64,000 nucleotides of DNA from Nocardioides aurantiacus (GTDB taxonomy: Bacteria > Actinomycetota > Actinomycetes > Propionibacteriales > Nocardioidaceae), in the NCBI RefSeq assembly GCF_003752505.1, contig NZ_RKHO01000001.1, positions 3,720,001-3,784,000 on the forward strand, given 5' to 3'. Position 1 is the stretch's first letter. The number at the start of each line of letters is the position of its first letter. The notes under the pieces are model-generated. The model worked only from the letters and a program-made list of their open reading frames with translations, had not been told where the DNA came from and made no database searches. Positions 1 to 7,220 of the stretch are shown here, in pieces. Both the position numbers and the translations under genes were made by a program.

Positions 1-673
1 CCTCGACGAGCTGGCCGGCCAGCTCGTCCTCGACCTCGGGCACCTGGGAGAGGACGATCTCGCGCTCGCGCTCGCTGTCGGGGTAGTCGATGTGCAGGAA
101 CAGGCACCGACGCTTGATCGCCTCGGACAGCTCGCGGGTGGCGTTGGAGGTCAGCACGACCAGCGGGCGGCGTACGGCCTCGACGGTGCCGAGCTCGGGG
201 ATCGTGACCTGGAAGTCGCTGAGGATCTCGAGCAGCAGCCCCTCCACCTCGACGTCGGTCTTGTCGACCTCGTCGATCAGCAGCACCGTCGGCTCCTCGC
301 GCCGGATGGCGGTGAGCAACGGGCGGGTCAGCAGGAACTCGTCGGTGAAGATGTCGTCGTGGGTCTCGTCCCAGGCCTGGTCACCGGCGGCCTGGATGCG
401 CAGCAGCTGCTTCTTGTAGTTCCACTCGTAGAGCGCCCGCGCCTCGTCGAGGCCCTCGTAGCACTGCAGCCGCACCAGCCCGGCACCCGTCGCCCGGGCC
501 ACCGCCTTGGCCAGCTCGGTCTTGCCGACGCCCGCCGGGCCCTCGACGAGCAACGGCTTCTCGAGCGCGCCGGCGAGGTAGGTGGTGGTGGCCGTGGCGG
601 TGTCGGCGAGGTAGCCCACCGCCCCCAGCCGCTTCTCGGCGTCGGCGGGGGACTCGAACCACGGGGAGGTCAC
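1..673 (-). CDS. MoxR family AAA+ ATPase (3' end beyond window)
   Basis: MoxR-type AAA+ ATPases act as chaperones that insert cofactors or activate partner proteins, often together with a VWA-domain protein. Reading from a GTG at 673, the protein has the Walker A motif GPAGVGKTEL near residue 40, the MoxR block RLQCYEGLDEARALYEWNY, and the Walker B motif LLIDEVDKTDVE. After sensor 1 (LTSNATRELSEAIKRRCLF) the gene runs off the window at base 1, so the C-terminal lid is missing. The ATG at 681 meets a stop after three codons, which is why the GTG was chosen. The next gene on this strand ends at 709, leaving a 35-base gap, so it need not belong to the MFS unit. The family is sure; the client is unknown. 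Confidence 0.9.
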   Translation of the reverse strand, partial: MTSPWFESPADAEKRLGAVGYLADTATATTTYLAGALEKPLLVEGPAGVGKTELAKAVARATGAGLVRLQCYEGLDEARALYEWNYKKQLLRIQAAGDQAWDETHDDIFTDEFLLTRPLLTAIRREEPTVLLIDEVDKTDVEVEGLLLEILSDFQVTIPELGTVEAVRRPLVVLTSNATRELSEAIKRRCLFLHIDYPDSEREREIVLSQVPEVEDELAGQLVE

Positions 674-708
674 CCGGTCATGGTGCCAGCCGGCGCAGCG
701 GCCCGCGC

Positions 709-2211
709 TCAGTGCTCGAGCTCGGCGAGGTCCAGGTCGGCGGGGAGCAGCCGGTGCACCAGCCACGCGGCGACCAGCATCAGCAGGGCGCCGGCCAGGC
801 CGACCCAGCCGAAGGCGTCGGTGTACGCCGCCTGGGCGGCCGCCGCGACCGGGGTGTCGAGCGCGAGCGCCAGCGACTCCCGGGCGTCGGCGGACGCCGA
901 GGCGGGCAGGCCGCCGCGGTAGAGCGCCGCCGTCAGGCCGCCGAGCACGCTGATGCTCAGCACCGCGCCGAGCTCGTAGCAGATCTCCTCGACCGCGGCC
1001 GCCGAGCCGACCTGGTGCTGCGGGGCGCTGCCGACGATCAGCGCCGAGGCCAGGGCCAGGGCCCCGGTGCCGAGGCCGACCAGCGTCAGCGCCACCGCCA
1101 CCCACAGGTAGGGCATCGGACGCGGCGTGAGGAACAGCACCAGCGGACCGGCGGCGAGCAGCAGCAGGCCGAGCACCACGGCGCGACGGGCACCGAAGCG
1201 GGAGGCGATCGCGGGGGCCAGCGGCGAGGCGACCAGGCCGCTCACGGCCAGCGGCAGCAGGGCGACACCGGCGAGCAGCGGCCCCCACCCCTGGACCAGC
1301 TGGAGCCACTGCGAGCCGACGAAGAGCAGCGCCATCATGGTGATGCTGCTGGCGAGCGCGGCCACCACGCCGGCGCGGAAGAGCGGCAGCCGGAACAGCG
1401 AGACGGCCAGCATCGGGTCGGTCTGGTGCAGGCTGCGGCGTACGAACACCGCGAGGAGCAGGGCCCCGAGCAGGACGCCCCCGACGGAGACCGGGCCGAG
1501 GCCGACCTTGCCGAGCTCCTTGACGCCGTAGACCAGCGCCACCATGCCGCCGACGGTCAGCACGACGCCGGGGAGGTCGATGCGACCGGGGCGGCTCGAA
1601 CGGCTCTCCGGCAGCAGCCACAGCCCGGCCGCGATGGCGACCACCATGAGCGGCACGTTGACGAGGAACGCCGCGTGCCAGCTCCAGACCTCGAGCAGGG
1701 CGCCGCCGACCACGGGACCCACGGCCGCGCCGAGGGAGGCCATCGCGGCCCAGAGACCGAGGGCGTAGGCGCGTTCCTGCGGGTCGGTGAACAGGGTGCG
1801 GATCAGCGACAGCGTCGAGGGCATGATCATCGCGCCGCCCAGGCCGAGCGCGACGCGCAGCGCGATCACGGTCCCGGCGGTGTCGACCCAGAGCACCACG
1901 GTCGAGGCGACGGCGAAGATCGCGAAGCCGGTCAGCAGCATCCGCTTGCGGCCGATCCGGTCGGCCAGCGCGGTGACCGGCACGAGCAGGCCGGCGAGCA
2001 CGAGCGGGTAGGCGTCGACGATCCACAGCTGCTGCAGCGCGCTGGCGCCGGTCTCGGCCGCCAGCGCGGGCAGGGCGACGTTGAGGACGGTCATGTCCAT
2101 CACGACCACCAGCAGGCTGGCGGCGAGCACCGCCAGGCCGGCCCAGCGGCGGGGGTGGCCGGGCGTGGACGCGGCAGCGGGGGCGGACGGGGAGAGGGGT
2201 GTGGCGGTCAT
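709..2211 (-). CDS. MFS transporter, DHA2 (EmrB/QacA-like) drug exporter
   Basis: A predicted proton-driven exporter of the 14-helix DHA2 group in the cytoplasmic membrane. The 500-residue length fits the group. The first helix carries the typical LVVVMDMTVLNVALPAL signature (Asp in TM1), followed by LADRIGRKRMLLTG, the loop 2-3 motif A, and a motif C-like region with ASLGAAVGPVVGGAL. The start is the ATG at 2211, four bases after the TetR stop; an upstream in-frame extension would run through the tetR gene. It is the second gene of a tetR-MFS unit and is probably de-repressed by the compound it exports. The substrate cannot be told from the sequence. Confidence 0.9.
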   Translation of the reverse strand: MTATPLSPSAPAAASTPGHPRRWAGLAVLAASLLVVVMDMTVLNVALPALAAETGASALQQLWIVDAYPLVLAGLLVPVTALADRIGRKRMLLTGFAIFAVASTVVLWVDTAGTVIALRVALGLGGAMIMPSTLSLIRTLFTDPQERAYALGLWAAMASLGAAVGPVVGGALLEVWSWHAAFLVNVPLMVVAIAAGLWLLPESRSSRPGRIDLPGVVLTVGGMVALVYGVKELGKVGLGPVSVGGVLLGALLLAVFVRRSLHQTDPMLAVSLFRLPLFRAGVVAALASSITMMALLFVGSQWLQLVQGWGPLLAGVALLPLAVSGLVASPLAPAIASRFGARRAVVLGLLLLAAGPLVLFLTPRPMPYLWVAVALTLVGLGTGALALASALIVGSAPQHQVGSAAAVEEICYELGAVLSISVLGGLTAALYRGGLPASASADARESLALALDTPVAAAAQAAYTDAFGWVGLAGALLMLVAAWLVHRLLPADLDLAELEH

Positions 2212-2215
2212 GACC

Positions 2216-2788
2216 TCAGAGCGGCTTTCCCGGAGCGGCGGCTCCGTGGAGGAAGAAGGACGCGACCACGGTGTCGAGGTCGCGTCGCGGGACGTCGCCC
2301 GCCCGCAGGGCGTCACGGGCGGCCACGAGGAGGCCGTAGCAGGCCTGGGAGATCCAGCGCGGGCTGACGTCGTCGCGCAGCACCCCGGCCGCCTGGGCCG
2401 CGGCGAAGAGCTCGATCTCGCGCTCGGCGAGCGCCTCGCCCCGCGCGGTCAGGGTGGGCTCGGCCAGCACGAACTGGTCGGTGAGGGCGAAGCCGAAGTC
2501 GTCGGAATCCTCGAGGTACTGCCCGAGCAGCGTCACGAGGGTCGCGCGCAGCCGGTCCGCGTCGTCGCTCGAGCACACGTCACCGACCCGGGCGGCGTCG
2601 AGCCGCTCCTCCCACCGGTCGAGCGAGCGCGCACCGATCTCGGTCAGCAGGTCCTCGCGGCCGGAGAAGTGCCGGTGCAGCGTGGCCCGCCCGATCCCGG
2701 CTGCGGCCGCGATGTCGGCCATCGAGCTGGTCGGGTCGAGGTTCAGCCGCCGTTGGGCGGCACCCAGGATCTCCTCGCGCGTCGACAT
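2216..2788 (-). CDS. TetR family transcriptional regulator
   Basis: A 190-residue TetR repressor. Its N-terminal helix-turn-helix lies around residues 18-45 (SMADIAAAAGIGRATLHRHF) and a variable ligand-binding half follows. I chose the ATG at 2788 because GGAGG sits six bases upstream (2795-2799 on the plus strand); an earlier ATG at 2815 lies inside the operator palindromes. It is cotranscribed with the MFS exporter downstream and is preceded by two overlapping palindromes that are very likely its own binding site. The expected circuit is autorepression plus repression of the pump, released by a ligand. Confidence 0.92.
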   Translation of the reverse strand: MSTREEILGAAQRRLNLDPTSSMADIAAAAGIGRATLHRHFSGREDLLTEIGARSLDRWEERLDAARVGDVCSSDDADRLRATLVTLLGQYLEDSDDFGFALTDQFVLAEPTLTARGEALAEREIELFAAAQAAGVLRDDVSPRWISQACYGLLVAARDALRAGDVPRRDLDTVVASFFLHGAAAPGKPL

Positions 2789-2800
2789 GCGGCACCTCCG

Positions 2801-2844
2801 TCTCGTGTGAGACACAACTGTCTCACACGAGACACAGGTGTCTC
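2801..2844. promoter_or_regulatory. TetR operator: two overlapping palindromes
   Basis: Bases 2801-2832 form a perfect palindrome with 14-base arms (TCTCGTGTGAGACA) and a CAAC spacer. A second palindrome, GAGACAC-AG-GTGTCTC, occupies 2829-2844 and shares its left end with the first. The unit TGAGACA/TGTCTCA recurs in both. The site lies 13 bases upstream of the tetR start and covers the region expected for its promoter. Two-dyad binding by TetR dimers is inferred from the spacing. Confidence 0.8.
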
Positions 2845-2865
2845 AAAACAGGCGGGGCGCCCCGC
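2845..2865 (-). terminator. Intrinsic terminator of the aldo/keto reductase gene
   Basis: Directly after the stop codon at 2866 the minus strand reads GCGGGGCGCCCCGC (2852-2865). This hairpin has a 5-base stem and a GCGC loop, followed by CTGTTTT. It separates the reductase gene from the tetR promoter just downstream. The stem is short but the T-run is rare in this genome. Confidence 0.65.
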
Positions 2866-3858
2866 TCACCAGCGGTCGTGCACCAGCTCGCGCACCCGGG
2901 CGTCGTAGAGGTCGCGGACCCCGGCCAGGAAGGTCTCGCCCAGCGGCGCGACGTCGCCGGCGGCCGCGTTGGAGCGGGCCTGGTCGCTGTTGCGGGCGCC
3001 GGGGATGACGCTGCTGACACCGGGCTGCTGCCAGATCCAGGCGATCGCGGCCTGGGCCGAGGTGACCTCGCCGGGCAGGTCGCGGACGAGCGCGCCGAAG
3101 TCGGCGGCGGCGGCCAGGCCCACGTCGTACGGCACGCCGGAGAAGGTCTCGCCGACGTCGAACGCACTGCCGTCGCGGTTGTAGCTGCGGTGGTCGTTGG
3201 CGGCGAAGGTGGTGCTCGCGTCGTACTTCCCCGACAGCAGGCCGGACGCCAGCGGCACCCGGGCGATGATCCCGACGCCGGCCTCCTGCGCGGCGGGCAG
3301 CACCCGCTCCAGCGGCTTGAGCCGCAGCGCGTTGAGGATGATCTGGATGCTCGCGACGTGGGGACGCGCGATGGCGGCGAGCGCCTGGTCGACGGTCTCC
3401 ACGCTCACGCCGTACGCCGCGACGGCGCCGTCCTCGACCAGCGCGTCCAGGGCGTCGTACGTCGCGTCGTCCTCGATCGTGGCGCTCGGCGGGCAGTGCA
3501 GCTGGACGAGGTCGAGGGTGTCGACGCCGAGGTTGCTGCGCGACCGGTCGATCCAGGCGCGGAAGTGGGCGGGCGTGTAGTTCTCCGGCAGCTGGTCGAC
3601 CCGGCGGCCCATCTTGGTGGCGACGGTGAAGCCCTCGCCGGCGTGGTCGGCCAGGAAGCGGCCGACGACCTTCTCGCTGCGGCCGTCGCCGTAGACGTCG
3701 GCGGTGTCGTAGAACGTCACGCCCGCCGCCGCCGAGGCCTCGAGGACCTCGCGGGCGTCGGCCTCGCTGACCTCGCCCCAGTCGGCGCCGAGCTGCCAGG
3801 TGCCGAGCCCGACGACCGACACCTCTCGTCCGGTGCGTCCCAGCGTGCGCTTCTCCAC
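2866..3858 (-). CDS. Aldo/keto reductase
   Basis: A 330-residue NAD(P)H-dependent oxidoreductase with the AKR (beta/alpha)8 fold. The catalytic tetrad is visible: Asp51 and Tyr56 in DTADVYGDGRSE, Lys82 in VATKMGR, and His121 in LVQLHCPPS. The C-terminal IPGARNSDQARSNAAA block is the cofactor phosphate-binding segment seen in AKRs that prefer NADPH. It starts with GTG at 3858 after GAGGAGG at six-base spacing. It is monocistronic, between a terminator and the T7-like cassette. The substrate is unknown; relatives reduce small aldehydes or act in general detoxification. Confidence 0.9.
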   Translation of the reverse strand: MEKRTLGRTGREVSVVGLGTWQLGADWGEVSEADAREVLEASAAAGVTFYDTADVYGDGRSEKVVGRFLADHAGEGFTVATKMGRRVDQLPENYTPAHFRAWIDRSRSNLGVDTLDLVQLHCPPSATIEDDATYDALDALVEDGAVAAYGVSVETVDQALAAIARPHVASIQIILNALRLKPLERVLPAAQEAGVGIIARVPLASGLLSGKYDASTTFAANDHRSYNRDGSAFDVGETFSGVPYDVGLAAAADFGALVRDLPGEVTSAQAAIAWIWQQPGVSSVIPGARNSDQARSNAAAGDVAPLGETFLAGVRDLYDARVRELVHDRW

Positions 3859-3933
3859 GTCGTCCTCCTCGTCCCGGCGCCGGTGCCGGCGTCCCCGACG
3901 TTCCTACAGGACGCAGGGGTCGCAGCGGGACCT

Positions 3934-3959
3934 GGCGCCCGCGTCGACGCGCGGGTGCC
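3934..3959 (-). terminator. Hairpin after the lipoprotein gene
   Basis: A 10-base stem (GGCGCCCGCG against CGCGGGTGCC, one G-T pair) with a TCGACG loop. It lies about 22 bases past the lipoprotein stop at 3982 and upstream of the aldo/keto reductase. There is no T-run, so it is a candidate only. Confidence 0.4.
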
Positions 3960-3981
3960 GGTCCTGGACGGGCGCCGCCGC

Positions 3982-4671
3982 TCAGCGACCCGCAGGCAGC
4001 TTCCCGGTCTCGCGGATCCGCTCCAGCGCCTCGGGCTCGTAGTAGCGCGGGTCGAGCAGCACCATCCACTGGTGGGTCTGCCCGGCGCCCTGCTCGCCGC
4101 GCGCGGTCACCTGGGTGACGAAGCCGCTGGGCGAGACGCCCGGCGTGAGGCTGACCTCCTGCTCGCCGGTACCGGTGAGGGCCTCGCGCCAGGTGGCGAC
4201 CGCCTCGCGCGGCAGCCCCCAGCGCTCGACCGCCTCGTCGAGGGCGGCCAGGCCCTCCTCCTCGGTGTCGTAGGACTCGAACCACGTGACCGCGTCCGCG
4301 GTGTCGGCGCTGCTGAAGAAGGTGGCGGAGAAGGTCGAGGTCCCGATGCGCTCCTCACCCTCCGGGGCGCGCAGCACCAGGTCGATCTCCCGGCCGCCGG
4401 GGCGTCCGACGATCGGGCCCATCCGGTTCTCGGGCAGGCCGACGTCGGACCTCGTCAGCGTGAGGTCGCGGAGGTCGAAGCGGGCGCTGCCCGACTCCTC
4501 GATCTGCTGCACGCCCTCGCGGTCGAGCGGGGAGTTGCTCACGGTGGCCTCGTCTCTGCGGTCGGGGTCGGTGTCCTCGCTGGTCGAGCAGGCGCCCAGG
4601 GCGGCGGCCACGGCCAGGACCAGGCCGGCGGCCACGACGCGGCGCCGGCCCCGGGCGGGGTGGGGGCTCAT
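3982..4671 (-). CDS. Lipoprotein of a T7SS-like cassette, unknown function
   Basis: A 229-residue protein. An Arg-rich start (ARGRRR) is followed by a hydrophobic stretch and the lipobox AALGAC, so it should be lipidated and anchored outside the membrane. The mature part has no family I recognise; it is acidic and includes TFFSSADTADAVTWFESYDTE. The ATG overlaps the stop of the upstream 563-residue gene in an ATGA, implying coupled translation. The three genes 6663-3982 (EspC-like protein, WXG-bearing helical protein, this lipoprotein) look like one functional unit. A chaperone, immunity or surface-partner role is possible but not shown. Confidence 0.7.
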   Translation of the reverse strand: MSPHPARGRRRVVAAGLVLAVAAALGACSTSEDTDPDRRDEATVSNSPLDREGVQQIEESGSARFDLRDLTLTRSDVGLPENRMGPIVGRPGGREIDLVLRAPEGEERIGTSTFSATFFSSADTADAVTWFESYDTEEEGLAALDEAVERWGLPREAVATWREALTGTGEQEVSLTPGVSPSGFVTQVTARGEQGAGQTHQWMVLLDPRYYEPEALERIRETGKLPAGR

Positions 4672-6359
4672 CGGCGGTACTGCCAGTCGGTGGCGAGGTC
4701 GGAGAGGATGCCTGGCGTACGACCGATCAGGCGGTAGTCGTCGACACGGCCGTCGAAGTCGCTTCCGACCAGCTCGCGCAGCCGGTCGGGGTCCTCGGCG
4801 AGCAGCTCCTGGTAGGCCGGAAGCGTGTCCTGGGTGATGAGGTCCCACCGGTCGTAGCGGTCGGCGATGTTGCCGTCGGGCAGCGGGGTGACCACGTCGC
4901 CGAGGTCGGCCTGCGGCAGCGGGATCGGCCCGACCTGACCGGGGGTCTCGAGGTCGATCACCGCGGGGAAGACGTCGGCGTACCCCTGCGCGCCCGGGAT
5001 GGACGGAGCCCCCACGAGGGTGGTCATCCAGGTCATCGCCTCACCCGTGCCGGGACGGTCGCGCATGGTGTCGTAGTCGTCGGCGATGATGTCGAACTGC
5101 TCGCGCTGCAGCAGCGCCTCGTTGCCCTGCTGCACGCGTGTCGGGTCGTCGCTGGCGATGTCGTGCCAGGCGGTGCCGGTGCGCCCGTCCATCAGGCCCG
5201 CGGCCTGCATCCGGTCGGTCTCGTCGGTGCCGCCGAGCAGGTAGGCCTCGTGCATCGAGGCCTGGTCGAGGAAGATCTCCTTCTGCATCGACAGCAGCGT
5301 CTGCTCGTAGAACTGCACCTCGGAGTCCGGCAGGTCGCGCAGCGTCTCGAGCATCTCGCGGGCGTCGTCGTCCCAGTCGCCGGGCGCGTTGGGGATCGAG
5401 GGCAGCGCCCCGTCCACGCCCTGGGCGACGTCGCGGATCATGTCGAGGTCGTAGAAGCCGGCCGCGAAGCTGGGGCCGATCAGGTTGGCCATCCCGGCCC
5501 ACTGGAGCTCCGGGTGGTCCAGGAACAGCTGGCCGTAGTAGTCGTAGACCGAGGTGATCGTGCCGCTGTTGGCCGAGGCGCCCGCCGAGGGGTCCCAGGC
5601 GCCGCCGTCGATGCCGGCCGCCTCCAGCGCCTCGTCCTCCCAGTACTTCCCCAGGAAGTCGCGGTAGGCCTGGCTCTGGGCCGACAGCGTCCCGGAGTCC
5701 ACGGCCTGGTCGAGGAGGCCCTTGGCCGCGTCGGGGTGGGCCGCCATCCACCGCTGGAAGTCGGCCGACGCCAGCAGGGCGGTCACCTGCTGCTGGCTCA
5801 TCCCGTTGGTGGTCGTGGGCGGGGAGTACTCCAGCCCGGCGTCGACGTCGGCGCTCGTCGCGCGCAGCTCGTCGAGGGCGGAGTCGATCGCGTGCGCCAC
5901 CTGCGCGTCCTCGGTCGACAGCGTGCTCAGCGCGTCGCTGATGGCCTCGACGTGGGCGTCGAGCTCGGCCTGGCGGGCGTCGACCTCGTCCGCGGGCACG
6001 GTGCGGGAGTCGGTCACCATCCAGTCGTCGGCGACCGCGAACCCGTCGGCCACCGCGGCGTCGACCTTGGCCAGGAGCGTGCTGCGGGCCGACTGCAACC
6101 GGGGTACGCCGTCGCGGATCGCCTGCTCGACGTCCTCGAGGCGGGCCCGCAGCCGGCGCCCGAAGGCCAGCTCGGTGCGCACCCGGCTCTCCGCCGCCCG
6201 CGCGGCCCGGCCCTCCCACTCGGCGACCAGCTCCTCCAGGCTCCGCTCGTGACGGCGCAGCTGGACGCTGAGCTCCTCGGTGCGCTCGCCCACGGCGTCG
6301 GCGGCGGCCGTGAGACCGGCAGGGCGCCAGCGGCGTACGGACGACAGGGTGTGGGTCAT
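4668..6359 (-). CDS. Large helical protein with WXG motif, T7SS-associated, unknown function
   Basis: A 563-residue protein with no signal peptide. Residues 15-180 are predicted alpha-helical and heptad-like, and contain WEG near residue 48 (ELVAEWEGRAARAAESR). This resembles the helix-turn-helix hairpin of WXG100/LXG proteins exported by type VII secretion. A low-complexity linker (YSPPTTTNG, near residue 180) leads to a globular region rich in Asp, Tyr and Trp that includes FYEQTLLSMQKEIFLDQASM. I recognise no catalytic motif in it. It starts seven bases after the EspC-like gene and ends in an ATGA overlap with the lipoprotein gene. Secretion by ESX machinery is inference; no eccC-type ATPase gene is present in the window. 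Confidence 0.65.
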   Translation of the reverse strand: MTHTLSSVRRWRPAGLTAAADAVGERTEELSVQLRRHERSLEELVAEWEGRAARAAESRVRTELAFGRRLRARLEDVEQAIRDGVPRLQSARSTLLAKVDAAVADGFAVADDWMVTDSRTVPADEVDARQAELDAHVEAISDALSTLSTEDAQVAHAIDSALDELRATSADVDAGLEYSPPTTTNGMSQQQVTALLASADFQRWMAAHPDAAKGLLDQAVDSGTLSAQSQAYRDFLGKYWEDEALEAAGIDGGAWDPSAGASANSGTITSVYDYYGQLFLDHPELQWAGMANLIGPSFAAGFYDLDMIRDVAQGVDGALPSIPNAPGDWDDDAREMLETLRDLPDSEVQFYEQTLLSMQKEIFLDQASMHEAYLLGGTDETDRMQAAGLMDGRTGTAWHDIASDDPTRVQQGNEALLQREQFDIIADDYDTMRDRPGTGEAMTWMTTLVGAPSIPGAQGYADVFPAVIDLETPGQVGPIPLPQADLGDVVTPLPDGNIADRYDRWDLITQDTLPAYQELLAEDPDRLRELVGSDFDGRVDDYRLIGRTPGILSDLATDWQYRR

Positions 6360-6366
6360 CGCGGGC

Positions 6367-6663
6367 TCACCGGCTCATCGCCCCGAAGCCGGTGACGACG
6401 TCGTCCTCGGTGGCCTCGTAGTCGTCCTGGGTGCCATCCGCGACGTCGGCCATCTCCCGCAACCGCTGCGCCAGCACCTCCATCGCGCCCTCGACGTCGG
6501 GACCGGCGCTCGACACGGCCTCGGCGGTGCGCGTGGACGGCAGGTCACCCCGTACGCCGCGGCCGATCGATCCGCCGTCGATCCGGCCCAACGCGTCGGC
6601 GGCTTCGCGGCACTCCCCGGCGAAGGCGCGGAGCCGCCCTGGCGGCACGTAGATGTCCGACAT
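6367..6663 (-). CDS. Type VII secretion target, EspC/WXG100-like small protein
   Basis: A 98-residue protein, the typical length of ESX partners. It begins MSDIYVPPGRLRAFAGECREAADALGRI and ends VVTGFGAM, a layout close to the EspC-type T7SS target family. Two amphipathic helices (about residues 10-28 and 55-78) flank a Gly-rich turn. It is first in the cassette with the 563-residue protein and the lipoprotein. A GACCCT hexamer ends six bases before the ATG, in keeping with leaderless start sites elsewhere in the window. Family membership rests on length, helix layout and ends, so it is moderately sure. Confidence 0.65.
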   Translation of the reverse strand: MSDIYVPPGRLRAFAGECREAADALGRIDGGSIGRGVRGDLPSTRTAEAVSSAGPDVEGAMEVLAQRLREMADVADGTQDDYEATEDDVVTGFGAMSR

Positions 6664-6721
6664 GTCAGAAGGGTCTCAGACGCATCGCCCCAGGTCACCC
6701 CGTCGGGGCATCATGGCGACC

Positions 6722-7159
6722 ATGACCACCATCCGGTTCGACCACGTCGGCGTCACCGTCGCCGACCTCGACCGCGCGATCGCGTTCTTCACCGGCCTGG
6801 GTCTGGAGCTCGAGGCACGGATGTCGGTGGAGGGCGAGTTCCTCGACACCGTCATCGGCATCCCGGACGCGCGCACCGAGATCGCGATGCTGCGCCCACC
6901 CGGTGGCGGCACGGCGCTGGAGCTCTCGACGTTCGAGCGGCCCGGCCACCAGCCCGACGACCCAGCGGCGATGGCGACCCGCACCGGGTTGCGCAACGTC
7001 TGCTTCGAGGTCGAGGACCTGCACGGCACCCTCGCGCGCCTCGCGGACGACGGCTACGGACTGGTGGGCGGCGTCGGGCAGCACGAGGACGTGTGGCTGA
7101 TGGCCTACGTGCGTGGGCCGGAGGGGGTCGCCGTGTCCCTCGCCGAACGCATCGGCTGA
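6722..7159 (+). CDS. VOC (glyoxalase/bleomycin resistance) superfamily protein
   Basis: A 145-residue vicinal-oxygen-chelate protein with two beta-alpha-beta-beta-beta modules. It starts MTTIRFDHVGVTVADLDRAI, whose His is the first metal ligand of the fold. FEVEDLHGTLARLADDGYGL opens the second module and VRGPEGVAVSLAERIG closes it, with its Glu at the usual last-ligand place. The ATG at 6722 gives the standard VOC N-terminus and lies seven bases after CATCAT; an in-frame ATG at 6713 is the alternative. It is divergent from the T7-like cassette. The family covers glyoxalases, dioxygenases and antibiotic-binding proteins, so the substrate is open. Confidence 0.85.
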   Translation: MTTIRFDHVGVTVADLDRAIAFFTGLGLELEARMSVEGEFLDTVIGIPDARTEIAMLRPPGGGTALELSTFERPGHQPDDPAAMATRTGLRNVCFEVEDLHGTLARLADDGYGLVGGVGQHEDVWLMAYVRGPEGVAVSLAERIG

Positions 7160-7191
7160 GGTGATCCACATCCTGGGACCGATCCTGGTCT

Positions 7192-7207
7192 TCGCACACG
7201 TGTTCGA
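7192..7207 (+). promoter_or_regulatory. LexA (SOS) box before the DUF222-HNH gene
   Basis: The sequence TCGCAC-ACGT-GTTCGA matches the actinobacterial SOS box TCGAAC-N4-GTTCGA with one mismatch. It ends 13 bases before the ATG at 7221 and sits just upstream of the -10 hexamer TAACAT (7209-7214), where bound LexA would block RNA polymerase. Confidence 0.7.
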
Positions 7208-7208
7208 A

Positions 7209-7214
7209 TAACAT
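7209..7214 (+). promoter_or_regulatory. -10 box, leaderless promoter of the DUF222-HNH gene
   Basis: TAACAT followed by exactly six bases and the ATG at 7221, which places the transcription start at or next to the start codon. Confidence 0.6.
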
Positions 7215-7220
7215 ACCTGC

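Noticed and set aside
712-2367. Long plus-strand open frame opposite the MFS exporter (and similar long frames opposite most genes, e.g. 2878-4737 and 54675-58163)
   Set aside because: At this GC level stops are rare in all frames. These frames give Gln/Arg/Gly/Ala-rich products without domains, and the opposite strand carries a recognised gene.
3982-6663. The T7SS-like cassette as a polymorphic toxin-immunity set
   Set aside because: No toxin domain or catalytic motif is visible in the large protein's C-terminus, and the third gene is a lipoprotein. Kept as unknown function.
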